The translations under genes were made by a program, and so were the position numbers. DNA of 64,000 bases, from the NCBI GenBank assembly GCA_964397255.1, contig CAYNHQ010000001.1:372001-436000 (forward strand). The letters are read 5' to 3'. Source of the stretch: CAYNHQ01 sp964397255 (GTDB lineage: Bacteria > Bdellovibrionota_G > JALEGL01 > DATDPG01). Numbering within the stretch: position 1 is the stretch's first letter; the number at the start of each line of letters is the position of its first letter. Below are positions 31,322-39,889 of this stretch, piece by piece. The notes beneath the pieces are model-generated. The model did not search any database, was not told the DNA's origin, and saw only the letters and a list, made by a program, of their open reading frames with translations.

Positions 31322-33206
31322 TCTGTAAGGGTATCGTAAATGAAAAAACCGTCGAGTGAGGATTGGATTCTTCCAGCGTCAATCTTCCCCCATGGTCCTC
31401 CACGATTTTGCGACATACCGAAAGGCCGAGACCACTTCCCTCTTTTCGCGTTGAAAAGAAAGGGTCAAATATGATTTGGGTATGCTCGGAACGAATCGGC
31501 TCTCCCTGATTTCGAACGCGCAGTGTCCAGGTCGAAGCGTCTCCGGGCGTGATCTGACTCTCTACTTCAATGACCCCCCCTTCGGGGGAAGACTGAAGAG
31601 CATTTAAGCAAAGATTGAGTAAAACTTGGCGCATCTGTTCCGTGTCTACAAAAACTTTCCCTTCGTTGGGTTCGAACGAGGAGACCACACGTACGTGTTT
31701 TTCCTGTAAGGTGCTGGTGTGAAATTCCAAAATGGTTTGACAGAGCACTTTCGGATCAATTGCTTTTCGTTCAAGCTTCCGCGGCCGACTGTAAAGAAGA
31801 AGGTTGTCGAGTAACCGCTTGAGTCTGTCGATTTCGGCTCGCATTTGATTCGCCAAAATTTGCGTTTCTTCATTGTGAGCTGCCTGCTTTGCTAGAATTT
31901 GAGCCACTGCCGATATCCCAAAGAGTGGATTCCGTATCTCGTGCGCAATACCAGCGGCCATTTGTCCGATGGCCGCCATTTTGGACTGCTCCAAAAGCTT
32001 TGTTTCCATCTCGATCACTCGCGTCAGATCACTGAAGATGGCGGCACGTCCGGTAAAGTTGCCGGCTTCATCGAAGATCGGAAAGGCCGTCATCATAACG
32101 GGAACCTTGCGCCCCTTTTTATCTAGTCGATGGACTCGCTTGCCATACACAATAGCCTCTGCGCTTTGCTGGTTACGATTGAAGAACGATTGAGTGAATC
32201 CGAATTCCTCCTCAGGGATAAAGAAGTCCCGTATCGCTTTGCCTATGACCTCTTCCGATCTGAATCCAAACAACTCTTCAGCCGCAAGGTTCCAAAAGCT
32301 GACGATTTGATGGGTATCGACCTCCACAATGGCATCGGCTGACATCGAAGTAATACGAGCCAATCGGCGGAGTTCGGTATCTCGCCGTTTTCGCTCGGTG
32401 ATATCGCGCGCGATTCCAATGATTGTGGAAACTTTTCCCTGACTATCGAAAATGGGAGACTTGAGTGTCTCAAAAAGTCTGGTTTCTCCATCAAAGCGTA
32501 CGACCGGCTCCTCCGGGATATGGAGTGTTTTTCCGGTTCGCCAGACATATGCGTCATCCCGAACATATTTCTTGGTGTAGTCCGGCTTGTTGATCGGGGA
32601 GTCGATGATTCCAGTTAACTCGTCGACACTCATACCGTAGTAGTCGCAAAACGCTTTGTTGGCCCAAAGTATTCGCGATTCTTCTCCTTTGACGAAAACC
32701 AAATCGGGAATGGCGTTTAAAAACTGTCGATTGCGCGCGTCAAGCTCGCGCACGGTGTGCTCGATTTTCTTTTGCTCTGAAATATCTTCTGCAATGCCGG
32801 CGACCCGGTAAACTTTTCCGGAATGATCTCGAATCGGGTAAGCACGGTCGCGGATCCATCGAAGGGAACCGTCTGGTCGAACGATTCGATATTCAATGTC
32901 GAATTGCCCTTTTGCCTGAAGAGGGAAAGCATCTTTTACTTGTTGGCGGTCGTCCGGATGAATGCTATCGAGGAAGGATGTTGGTATTCGGTAAAGACTT
33001 TCGCAGGATCTCCCCCATATACGCTCGTAAGCAGGACTTACATAGAGCGTCTTCGATTTAATGAGATCGGTCATCCAGAAGGCATCCCCGATGCTTTCCG
33101 CCATTTCGCGAAACCGGAGTTCGCTTTCTCGAAGTGCCTCTTCGATTTTCTGACGCTGCACTTTTGTCATCTTCGCGCGAGGAGATTTCACGCTCTTAGC
33201 CGCCAT
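31314..33206 (-). CDS. PAS-PAS-PAS histidine kinase
   Basis: A cytoplasmic sensor kinase of about 630 aa. It has three PAS domains (about 30-150, 160-275 and 280-400), each closing with PAC-type motifs such as RVAGIAEDISEQKK and IIGIARDITERKRR. A HisKA domain follows, with the phospho-acceptor His (about 422) in GIAHEIRNPL, then a HATPase domain with NLCLNALQSS, DPFFSTRKEGSGLGLSVCRK. It has no membrane segment, so it senses an internal signal, perhaps redox or a ligand. The start is uncertain: ATG 33206 or a TTG 45 bp upstream; neither has a good Shine-Dalgarno. The receiver gene in the operon is the likely partner. Confidence 0.92.
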   Translation of the reverse strand: MAAKSVKSPRAKMTKVQRQKIEEALRESELRFREMAESIGDAFWMTDLIKSKTLYVSPAYERIWGRSCESLYRIPTSFLDSIHPDDRQQVKDAFPLQAKGQFDIEYRIVRPDGSLRWIRDRAYPIRDHSGKVYRVAGIAEDISEQKKIEHTVRELDARNRQFLNAIPDLVFVKGEESRILWANKAFCDYYGMSVDELTGIIDSPINKPDYTKKYVRDDAYVWRTGKTLHIPEEPVVRFDGETRLFETLKSPIFDSQGKVSTIIGIARDITERKRRDTELRRLARITSMSADAIVEVDTHQIVSFWNLAAEELFGFRSEEVIGKAIRDFFIPEEEFGFTQSFFNRNQQSAEAIVYGKRVHRLDKKGRKVPVMMTAFPIFDEAGNFTGRAAIFSDLTRVIEMETKLLEQSKMAAIGQMAAGIAHEIRNPLFGISAVAQILAKQAAHNEETQILANQMRAEIDRLKRLLDNLLLYSRPRKLERKAIDPKVLCQTILEFHTSTLQEKHVRVVSSFEPNEGKVFVDTEQMRQVLLNLCLNALQSSPEGGVIEVESQITPGDASTWTLRVRNQGEPIRSEHTQIIFDPFFSTRKEGSGLGLSVCRKIVEDHGGRLTLEESNPHSTVFSFTIPLQNA

Positions 33207-33297
33207 TGGGGGCGTTATACGCTTCAATCTCGAGCAACGTAAAGAGGGCAATCCATCACATTTGATTGACCCCTATGATCGAGGGTAAGGTGGCTAT

Positions 33298-33738
33298 ATG
33301 TCGGACAAGATTCAATATTTCGAAGACTTAGAAGTTGGGCATGAATGGAAATCGACTTCTCGTACGATGACGGAGGGGGATATCGTAAATTTCGCGAATC
33401 TGAGCGGGGATTTCAATCCCCTGCATATGGACAAGGAATTTGCCAAAACGACTCTCTTCGGAAAACGAATCGCTCATGGACTCTTGGGGCTATCTATCGC
33501 GAGCGGTCTGCCGAGCTCGGAAGTACCCTGGCTGATCTTGGCCTTCATGGGCCTCGACTGGAAATTCACAAAACCAATATTTATTGGCGATAGCCTATAT
33601 TGCCTTAGCGCGATTAAGAGCAAACGTGAACTTAAAGACGACCGTGGAATCATCGTATTGAACCGAAAATTGATGAACCAGCGGGAAGAGGTGGTTCAGG
33701 AAGGAACTTTTACACTCCTTGTTAAACGTCGCGGCTAA
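33298..33738 (+). CDS. MaoC-like (R)-specific enoyl-CoA hydratase
   Basis: A 146-aa hot-dog fold protein of the MaoC dehydratase family, which hydrates enoyl-CoA or acts on related thioesters. The diagnostic hydratase-2 motif is SGDFNPLHMDKEFAKTTLFG, then RIAHGLLGLSIASGLP; Asp and His in this block form the catalytic site. It heads a plus-strand operon with an alpha/beta hydrolase, an epimerase and a phosphatidyltransferase. Candidate roles are lipid or polyketide acyl chain processing; the substrate is not shown by sequence. The start ATG fits the conserved YFEDLEVG start. Confidence 0.88.
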   Translation: MSDKIQYFEDLEVGHEWKSTSRTMTEGDIVNFANLSGDFNPLHMDKEFAKTTLFGKRIAHGLLGLSIASGLPSSEVPWLILAFMGLDWKFTKPIFIGDSLYCLSAIKSKRELKDDRGIIVLNRKLMNQREEVVQEGTFTLLVKRRG

Positions 33739-33739
33739 C

Positions 33740-34597
33740 GTGGGTGAAGCGCTCCGCGAAGGGAAATTTACCCATCAGGGATTTTCCCAGTTCACGCTGG
33801 AAGGAGGAGAAGGGGAAACCCTCATCTTTCTTCATCCTCTGGGGGCCTCGTCCGAAATTTGGGCGGAGAATATTGCCGAGTTTGTAAAACGGTATCGTGT
33901 TTTCGCCACTGATTTCTTGGGTTGCGGCCGGTCGGACAAGCCCGATATTCCATACGATCTCTTGATGTTCGTAGATCGAATGATCGCCTGGATGAATGAG
34001 CGGGGAGTGGAGAAAGCGACTTTCATCGGGAATTCGCTGGGGGGACATGTTGCACTGCTCATGGCAATCACGAATCCAGCTCGCGTGAAGCGCCTCATCC
34101 TCGCCAATCCATCCGGGCTTCATTCTTTTCCCAAACCCATTCTATCAGGGGGAATATTTCTGGCGGCCAAGGGAATCAAAGTGCTCTCGCTTACGCCTCC
34201 GGAACGTTTCCTTCGATTGATGATGAGAAATCTCTATGGCCTGACCCCCGAGAGAGCCAAAAAGTTGGCCAATTTTTACCTCGAGCAAATGAAGGGCGAG
34301 GGGGCCGAACTTTGGAAACAGGCGTTTGTTCGAACCCTTCAAAGCATTTTTAATACGCCGCTGGACAAGCAATTAAGTGAAATTGATCGACCGACCCTGG
34401 TGGTATGGGGGAAGGAGGATCGTTTACTTGGAAAGGGCGGGGGAGAGGCTCTGGCAAAGGCGATCCCCAACGCTCGATTGGAGCTTTTTGAAAAGACAGG
34501 GCATTTCCCCGCATATGAGCGACCCGAGAAATTTAATGAGACGGTTGAATCATTCATCGTACGAACTCGAAAGAAAGGAGTAGATTCAACCGCATGA
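33740..34597 (+). CDS. Alpha/beta hydrolase
   Basis: A 285-aa alpha/beta hydrolase with the oxyanion-hole loop FLHPLGASSEIW, the nucleophile elbow FIGNSLGGHVAL (serine), the Asp of PTLVVWGKEDRLL and the His of EKTGHFPAYERPEKFN. Many such proteins cut esters or thioesters; the specific activity is unknown. I took the GTG at 33740, one base after the MaoC stop; a TTG at 33719 would overlap that gene by 20 bp and give seven more residues. It overlaps the epimerase gene by 4 bp (ATGA). It is operon-linked with the MaoC protein and could act on its product. Confidence 0.88.
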   Translation: MGEALREGKFTHQGFSQFTLEGGEGETLIFLHPLGASSEIWAENIAEFVKRYRVFATDFLGCGRSDKPDIPYDLLMFVDRMIAWMNERGVEKATFIGNSLGGHVALLMAITNPARVKRLILANPSGLHSFPKPILSGGIFLAAKGIKVLSLTPPERFLRLMMRNLYGLTPERAKKLANFYLEQMKGEGAELWKQAFVRTLQSIFNTPLDKQLSEIDRPTLVVWGKEDRLLGKGGGEALAKAIPNARLELFEKTGHFPAYERPEKFNETVESFIVRTRKKGVDSTA

Positions 34598-35547
34598 AAG
34601 GGAAGACCATATTGCTCACGGGGGGAGCGGGGTTCATTGGTGCTCATCTCACACGGGCTTTGTGCAATGAAAATCGCGTCCGAATCTTTGATATGTTTTT
34701 CCGCGATGCACTTTCCAAGACCGACTTAGCCAACCATCGTAATGTGGAAGTGATCAAAGGAGATGTTTGCGATCGTGCGGCTATCGCCGAAGCCATGAAG
34801 GATGTGACGCATGTGGTTCATCTGGCTTCCATTGCCGGTGTCGACACGGTCTTAAAGAATCCCGTTCGGACAATGGAAGTGGCGCTGCTTGGAACTTACA
34901 ATGTCTTGGAAGAGGCTCATGCGGCCGGGAAAAGGATAGAACGGCTCATTGATTTTTCAACGAGCGAAGTGTTTGGGGTCTACGCATTCAAGGTCGCCGA
35001 AGGAAATGTCACGTCGCTAGGCGCGGTCGGAGAGGCGCGATGGACCTATGCCGTGAGCAAATTGGCGACGGAACATTTGGCCCACAATTATTATCGGCAG
35101 TTTAAGCTCCCGACCTGCTCCATTCGACCCTTTAATATTTTTGGACCGAATCAGGTGGGAGAGGGAGCAGTTCATCATTTTGTTTTGCGGGCCATAAGAA
35201 ACGAGCCTCTGATCGTACACAACGATGGCGATCAAATACGATCGTGGTGTTACATCGACGATATTATTTCGGGAATTCAGCTTTGTCTCTCGCGAGAAGA
35301 AGCGGTCGGCCATGCATTCAATATCGGTAATCCTCGGAACACGGTCACGATCCATTTTCTGGCTCGCGAGGTGATTCGCGTATCTGGATCAAAATCGGCG
35401 ATCGAACACAAAGTGTGGAAAGAAGAGGATGTGGAGCTTCGAATTCCGAATATCGATAAAGCGAGAACATTGTTAGGATATGAGCCGAAATTTGATTTGG
35501 AGGTGGGGCTTGAACAGACGATTGATTGGTATCGCTCTCGTCTCTAG
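34594..35547 (+). CDS. NAD-dependent epimerase/dehydratase (extended SDR)
   Basis: A 317-aa extended short-chain dehydrogenase of the nucleotide-sugar epimerase/dehydratase type. The NAD motif is LLTGGAGFIGAHL; the catalytic Ser/Thr region is DFSTSEVFG; the YxxxK pair is in WTYAVSKLATEHL. The substrate side contains SIRPFNIFGPNQVGEGAV and RSWCYIDDIISGI. It resembles UDP-glucose/GDP-mannose family enzymes that make surface sugars, but the product cannot be read. ATGA overlap upstream and an overlapping FlgT-like gene downstream put it inside a tight operon. Confidence 0.9.
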   Translation: MKGKTILLTGGAGFIGAHLTRALCNENRVRIFDMFFRDALSKTDLANHRNVEVIKGDVCDRAAIAEAMKDVTHVVHLASIAGVDTVLKNPVRTMEVALLGTYNVLEEAHAAGKRIERLIDFSTSEVFGVYAFKVAEGNVTSLGAVGEARWTYAVSKLATEHLAHNYYRQFKLPTCSIRPFNIFGPNQVGEGAVHHFVLRAIRNEPLIVHNDGDQIRSWCYIDDIISGIQLCLSREEAVGHAFNIGNPRNTVTIHFLAREVIRVSGSKSAIEHKVWKEEDVELRIPNIDKARTLLGYEPKFDLEVGLEQTIDWYRSRL

Positions 35548-36538
35548 CGGTTGGATCACAGGGCTATTTGGTCAGACCCCGTTACCTTCCCCCGACGCAT
35601 CGACGGCGGTGGGTGAAGCGAAGGTCACCGGCGGGAATCTCGCCGAGGCGCGGAACTCCGCGACCGAAGAAGCGATGAAAGGCGTGGTGCTGAATGCCGC
35701 GCTCGGCTTTTTGTCGAATGATGCAGGCCAACGAAATCGTGATGTGGTGCTATCCCGTGTCGCCACGCCTCCGCGGCGGTTCATCCAAGATTACAAACTC
35801 ATCCGCGAAACGCCGTCAGTGGACGTGATGCAGGTGGAACTCCGCGCGGTTCCTCTCAAAGATAAGATTCGAGAAGAAATGATTCGCTGGGGTATTTTGT
35901 TTGATCGCGCGCATCGGCCGAAGTTCAATCTTTTAACCCTGCAAGAGCAAGCCGATCGAAGCTCCGCGAAACATTCTCCTTCACTGAAGTGGACCAGACT
36001 CTTGGCTTCTCGTTTGCGAGGCCTTGGGTTTGTGGTGGAAGAGGGAAAAGGCAATGCTCGGGGCGGTGAAGCCGATATCACGCTTTGGGGAACACTACAG
36101 ACCACGGGGAAGAACGATCTTCGGGCTAATCTTCAGGCGGCGATCGAAAAGCCAACCACCAAACTCCTTGCGATGCAGGAGTCTTTTTCATTCGAGGATT
36201 CCGAGGCCACGATCGCGGGCGGAATGGCTACACTTCTTCTTGAGAAAACACTTCCGGCTTGGTTTGTTCAATCGGGAGAGGGAAGGGTATTTGACGTTAC
36301 CATTGACGGCCTCACTTCCGCTAAACCGTATAAGGAAATTCTCGATGCTCTCAATTCCGGGAAGGGAGGATTTTCGTCGGGATTCGAACGAATGTACGCG
36401 CCGGGCACGATCACTTTTGCTTCGGTGTATGACGGTACCTCTCGTGAATTGGCTGAAGCGTTGCTCAAGCTCCCGCTTTCCGTCAAACTGAAAGCGACCG
36501 AGTTAGGAAGTACTTCCGTTCGTCTTCAGGCGAAATGA
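35510..36538 (+). CDS. FlgT-N-like periplasmic protein
   Basis: A 342-aa exported protein that starts with a signal peptide (MNRRLIGIALVSSGWITGLFG). The next 130 residues match the FlgT N-terminal domain pattern: VGEAKVTGGNLAEARNSATE, then AMKGVVLNAALGFL, closing with RRFIQDYKLIRETPSVDVMQ. FlgT shapes the flagellar outer ring in Vibrio, but many non-flagellar relatives exist. The start is the TTG at 35510: GGAGGTG stands 5-6 bases before it, and this begins the signal peptide exactly. It therefore overlaps the epimerase gene by 38 bp. Its end overlaps pgsA by 4 bp. Confidence 0.78.
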   Translation: MNRRLIGIALVSSGWITGLFGQTPLPSPDASTAVGEAKVTGGNLAEARNSATEEAMKGVVLNAALGFLSNDAGQRNRDVVLSRVATPPRRFIQDYKLIRETPSVDVMQVELRAVPLKDKIREEMIRWGILFDRAHRPKFNLLTLQEQADRSSAKHSPSLKWTRLLASRLRGLGFVVEEGKGNARGGEADITLWGTLQTTGKNDLRANLQAAIEKPTTKLLAMQESFSFEDSEATIAGGMATLLLEKTLPAWFVQSGEGRVFDVTIDGLTSAKPYKEILDALNSGKGGFSSGFERMYAPGTITFASVYDGTSRELAEALLKLPLSVKLKATELGSTSVRLQAK

Positions 36539-37071
36539 AATCTTTATTCTGGCTCCCCAATTTATTGACTCTCATGCGGATCGCGCTGATCGTTCCGGTC
36601 ACGCTTACGCTTTGGAAGGGAGAGCTTTTTTTAGCTCTCCTTTTTCTTGTATTGGCCGCGATGACCGATCTTCTGGATGGCTTTCTTGCCAGGCAGTTTG
36701 AGTGGCGAACAATTCTGGGCTCCTGGCTCGATCCGGCTGCGGACAAACTTCTCATCGCGACGGTTCTATTTACCCAAACTGCCAAAGGCGCCGTTCCGAT
36801 TTGGTTTTGCGCGATCACTCTTTTTCGCGATATCGGACTTACCGCGGCTCTTCTTAGCTTTCTTGCAGCAGGAAAACGCATCCGAATTGCCCCACATCTT
36901 ACGGGGAAGCTCGCGACTTTTCTACAGACGGTGGCTCTTGTAATGTCCATCCTCCAATCGATGTACGCTTGGGGCAAAGGCTTGGTTCTTCCGCTTTGTG
37001 TTCTCTCAGCGGCGTCTACACTTCTCTCCTCATTTCTTTACGCCCGCGCCGCCGTTCGCTCAAAATTCTGA
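36535..37071 (+). CDS. CDP-alcohol phosphatidyltransferase (PgsA-like)
   Basis: A 178-aa integral membrane enzyme that moves a phosphatidyl group from CDP-diacylglycerol to an alcohol. The signature is complete: DGFLAR, eight residues, then GSWLDPAAD (the pattern DGxxARx8GxxxDxxxD). Length and strand order suggest phosphatidylglycerophosphate synthase, though related alcohol transferases share the motif. It is the last gene of the operon begun by the MaoC protein; ATGA overlaps its upstream gene. It ends 12 bp inside the convergent YggS gene. Confidence 0.92.
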   Translation: MKSLFWLPNLLTLMRIALIVPVTLTLWKGELFLALLFLVLAAMTDLLDGFLARQFEWRTILGSWLDPAADKLLIATVLFTQTAKGAVPIWFCAITLFRDIGLTAALLSFLAAGKRIRIAPHLTGKLATFLQTVALVMSILQSMYAWGKGLVLPLCVLSAASTLLSSFLYARAAVRSKF

Positions 37072-37785
37072 AAAAGTCCCCTGCACTTTGGGGCCGAAAA
37101 GAGCCGAGCCGATGCGGACGATCGTGGCACCCGCAGCGATGGCTTCTTCGAAATCGCGCGAACTTCCCATGGCCAGCTCCTTTGCGGTAGGAGGAAGGAT
37201 TCCTTTGGTCAGCCATTCCTGATGCAACTCCCTCACTCTTCGATAAGCCCAAAGGCCATCCGAAAATAATGTGGCGAGTTCCGTTTTGAATGAAAGCCCT
37301 GAAATAATCGCTCCAGAAATTCGTCCCAGCGATTCAACGAGAGCGGGGATCTCTCCCGGCGTGGCGCCGGTTCTTTTTTTTAGACCCAGAACATTTACTT
37401 CAATCAAGAGATGCAAGCTGTGCCGTTCATTTTGCTCCATCGCTTCCGCAAGCGGTCGGGTGATGCTAAGACGATCAATACTATGAATCCAGTCGAAGAA
37501 TTCCACAGCCAAAGAAAGTTTTTGAGCCGGCAGCGTTCCCGTAAAGTGCCAGGTCAGTCCAGGTGCTGCCCGATCCACAGGCGGGCGTTTCGTCACCCCT
37601 TCCGGAAGGTAGTCCTCGGCAAGATCTTTCACACCTAACTTGGCAATCGCAACGACCGGATCGACCATGCAAGCCCGGCTAGACGCGACGAGGCGAACCG
37701 AATTTGGATCTCGACCCGCTTTTTTTGCGGCATTTTTCAATCGCGCTTGAAGTCGTTCAAGTCGGGTTGCAGCGGTCGAGCTCAT
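37060..37785 (-). CDS. YggS/PROSC-family protein lacking the PLP lysine
   Basis: YggS proteins bind pyridoxal phosphate on a lysine and buffer free PLP. This 241-aa homologue has the fold and most motifs: WHFTGTLPAQK, IEVNVLGLKKRTGA, and the end motif MGSSRDFEEAIAAGATIVRIGSALFGP. The lysine position is changed: the usual LVAVSKTK reads LVASSRAC, so R37 replaces the Schiff-base lysine (CGG codon), and FGENY reads LAEDY. PLP binding by a covalent bond is therefore unlikely. It overlaps the PilZ-AMIN gene by one base and is co-transcribed with it. It could be a degenerate paralogue. Confidence 0.88.
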   Translation of the reverse strand: MSSTAATRLERLQARLKNAAKKAGRDPNSVRLVASSRACMVDPVVAIAKLGVKDLAEDYLPEGVTKRPPVDRAAPGLTWHFTGTLPAQKLSLAVEFFDWIHSIDRLSITRPLAEAMEQNERHSLHLLIEVNVLGLKKRTGATPGEIPALVESLGRISGAIISGLSFKTELATLFSDGLWAYRRVRELHQEWLTKGILPPTAKELAMGSSRDFEEAIAAGATIVRIGSALFGPKVQGTFSEF

Positions 37786-38927
37786 TATTTATGAAGAAAA
37801 ATATCAAGCGAGTCCGCGTGCGGTTTGATGTCGTAGCGGGGAAACTCCACGGGATAAAGATCAAGAGTGATGCGGAGGCCCCTGGTGACCTTCTCCGTTC
37901 GAATTCGAAGGAGGGGATTTTCTGTTACCGGGATCGTCGCCAGTTGAGAAAAATTTGTCACGTTGGGCAGATCGATCATCAGTCGCCGGGGGCTCATTGC
38001 TCGGCTGGCTGTAGCACGAGAGAAATTCGCCGACCCCTGAATAATCACCTTGAGAAATGTTTCCCCTTTTTCAACCGAAACCCTCTCGATTTTTCCGACA
38101 GTGGGACGTTCCTCAGGCGGAGCGTTCGTCACCTTCGGCCGCGGAATGGAACGCTCCATAGGTGCCTGCGCGACACGTATGGGAAGGGATGTTGCGGCCA
38201 CAATAGGAGGAGCTTCGATATTCGTTTGAACCGGCGGAGGTGCGGGCGCAGCAGTTTTTAATGCTTCAATGTTGGGAGGAAGTTCGGTGGGGGACTTCAG
38301 CCCGAATTTCCGGTCGAGGTAACGGAGAATCAGGCCCGACGATAGAATGAGTGTGGACACCACGAAAAGAAGTGCGGCCACAATCAGCATTCCATAAAAC
38401 GAAAAGCCTTTCTTTTTTCGAGATGGGCGTCCTCCAAATTGTCTGATCTCGGCAATTCGAGTTTCGCCCCCTAAGCCGGGATGTGCCGCATGAACCGCTT
38501 CTTCATCGACCGTGGAGGCGACATTTCCATTTCCTTCGTCTGCCGACCCGAGAGAGAGCTTTGACAGCGTGTTCATGTCGACCATCATGGTTCGTTCCCG
38601 GGAGGTGTATTCCGGAGAGGCCGGTTCCGGCAGTCTCTCAGCTCGTCGAGCGAAGAGTTCAATTCGACGGAGCGCGTCGGCATTTGGATCAATGAATCGA
38701 ATGATCATCCCGGTCCCTCCTCCGGCTCGTTCTGCAATTTTATGTACTTCGCCTTTTACATCTAGCGGCCTTCCCTCTTCGATCTGAATGGAGAGATTGA
38801 CGAGCGTTCCCAGCGGCAAAGTCCGACGAGTTTCAACCAAAATTCCTTTGAGATTGATCTTTGTGGCGGCGAGCAAATATTCCTGACCGCTGAGACGTTC
38901 CGTGATCTTGACCTTGGCTAACGGCAT
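37785..38927 (-). CDS. PilZ-AMIN membrane fusion protein
   Basis: A 380-aa protein. A PilZ-like domain comes first (residues about 1-110; AATKINLKGILVETRR, ERAGGGTGMIIRFIDP), followed by an acidic linker. A membrane segment comes next (MLIVAALLFVVSTLILSSG, about 178-197), then a Pro/Ala-rich stretch and a C-terminal AMIN domain (about 280-380; FLKVIIQGSANFS, RRLMIDLPNV, GLRITLDLYP). AMIN domains bind peptidoglycan or target proteins to septa and pores. The layout places a c-di-GMP-type sensor inside and a wall-binding module outside. The arginines needed for c-di-GMP binding are not obvious in the PilZ part. Confidence 0.82.
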   Translation of the reverse strand: MPLAKVKITERLSGQEYLLAATKINLKGILVETRRTLPLGTLVNLSIQIEEGRPLDVKGEVHKIAERAGGGTGMIIRFIDPNADALRRIELFARRAERLPEPASPEYTSRERTMMVDMNTLSKLSLGSADEGNGNVASTVDEEAVHAAHPGLGGETRIAEIRQFGGRPSRKKKGFSFYGMLIVAALLFVVSTLILSSGLILRYLDRKFGLKSPTELPPNIEALKTAAPAPPPVQTNIEAPPIVAATSLPIRVAQAPMERSIPRPKVTNAPPEERPTVGKIERVSVEKGETFLKVIIQGSANFSRATASRAMSPRRLMIDLPNVTNFSQLATIPVTENPLLRIRTEKVTRGLRITLDLYPVEFPRYDIKPHADSLDIFLHK

Positions 38928-39014
38928 CGAAAGCAGAGTAAGATGTCAGGGGGGGAGGGAAAGCGCAAGCGTGGATGCATTTACTTTGATACCCCCGCCT
39001 GCTACCCTCGCATT

Positions 39015-39191
39015 ATGTTTGGACTAGGCTCGACCGAACTTTTTATCATTCTGGTGATCGTTCTTGTTCTCTTCGGTGGCAATAAACTTCCGAGTTTAGG
39101 ATCTGCTCTTGGAAAGGGAATTCGAAATTTTAGAAAATCGTTTTCGGGGCAAGATGAAGAAGAAACAAAAAAGAACGACTCAAATTCCTAG
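39015..39191 (+). CDS. Sec-independent translocase subunit TatA
   Basis: A 58-aa protein. TatA forms the pore of the twin-arginine translocase. It has the typical short membrane segment (MFGLGSTELFIILVIVLVLF), then the FGGNKLPSLG hinge and an amphipathic helix (GKGIRNFRKSF), with an acidic tail. I chose the ATG at 39015; an upstream frame to 38943 has no TatA similarity. tatB and tatC are not next to it. It converges with the next minus-strand gene, overlapping by 12 bp. Confidence 0.93.
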   Translation: MFGLGSTELFIILVIVLVLFGGNKLPSLGSALGKGIRNFRKSFSGQDEEETKKNDSNS

Positions 39192-39833
39192 CGCCTTTCT
39201 CTCGTTCAACCTCTTCCTCGCCACATCCAGTAATTCTTTTCGAGAGGATCCTACACGGAGAAGAAAACGCAATTCAGTCGTCGTGAGGTGATAGGCCAGC
39301 GTCAGCGCATACGCGACGGGCGTTTTTGGGTTGAAGATTAAAGCTTTCCGGACGCCGGGACGCTGAATCCATTTCTCAGATTTTGAAACCTCCTCCAATA
39401 CGGCGGGAGGTGCCTGATGTCTTGCCGCTATGCGAATGACATCTCGTTCGAGAAGCCTTGGGTTGTTTAGAAGTTCTTTGATGACACGCGGATCAGAATC
39501 AAAGAGGAGAAACTCTAAATTGCGTCTTTTTTGCCGTCGACTCAATTGTCGGCGCTCCCCCAGGGTTAGGGCGCCGAGTCGGGCACGAAACCCCTCTGGC
39601 ATGAATTCCATCTGATCTTCTCGTTCATGGTCGGATCGAAGAAGAACCATCACATCGATCCACTCTTGGCGCGAGGATTCGCTATACACTTCGGCCAAGT
39701 ACTCATAACCAAGTGAATCAAGATCTCGACGGTGGGAAACAAGGTCCCTGTGTATTTGGCGCTCAAAGGGACTTGGAACCTTTTCAGGCTGAATCAAATG
39801 ATGCAGGAACGACGCGACTTCGCTAGGGTCCAT
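39180..39833 (-). CDS. Helical-repeat protein of the type found beside MJ0042 proteins
   Basis: A 217-aa helical protein, charged, with repeated short helix pairs: SDPRVIKELLNNPRLLERDV, HQAPPAVLEEVSKSEKWIQR, VRKALIFNPKTPVAYALTLA and ELRFLLRVGSSRKELLDV. That pattern fits a HEAT/LRV-like repeat family common in deltaproteobacteria, where it is often beside zinc-ribbon proteins, as here. I do not know its role. The start is uncertain: ATG 39833 is used, but the frame is open to 39962 inside the zinc-ribbon gene and a TTG at 39920 is possible. None has a good Shine-Dalgarno. Confidence 0.65.
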   Translation of the reverse strand: MDPSEVASFLHHLIQPEKVPSPFERQIHRDLVSHRRDLDSLGYEYLAEVYSESSRQEWIDVMVLLRSDHEREDQMEFMPEGFRARLGALTLGERRQLSRRQKRRNLEFLLFDSDPRVIKELLNNPRLLERDVIRIAARHQAPPAVLEEVSKSEKWIQRPGVRKALIFNPKTPVAYALTLAYHLTTTELRFLLRVGSSRKELLDVARKRLNERKALGI

Positions 39834-39889
39834 CGATTGGAAATGCCGAAGGAGCCTTGCGACTCGTTGCTTCGGTTCCCGAATACCTT

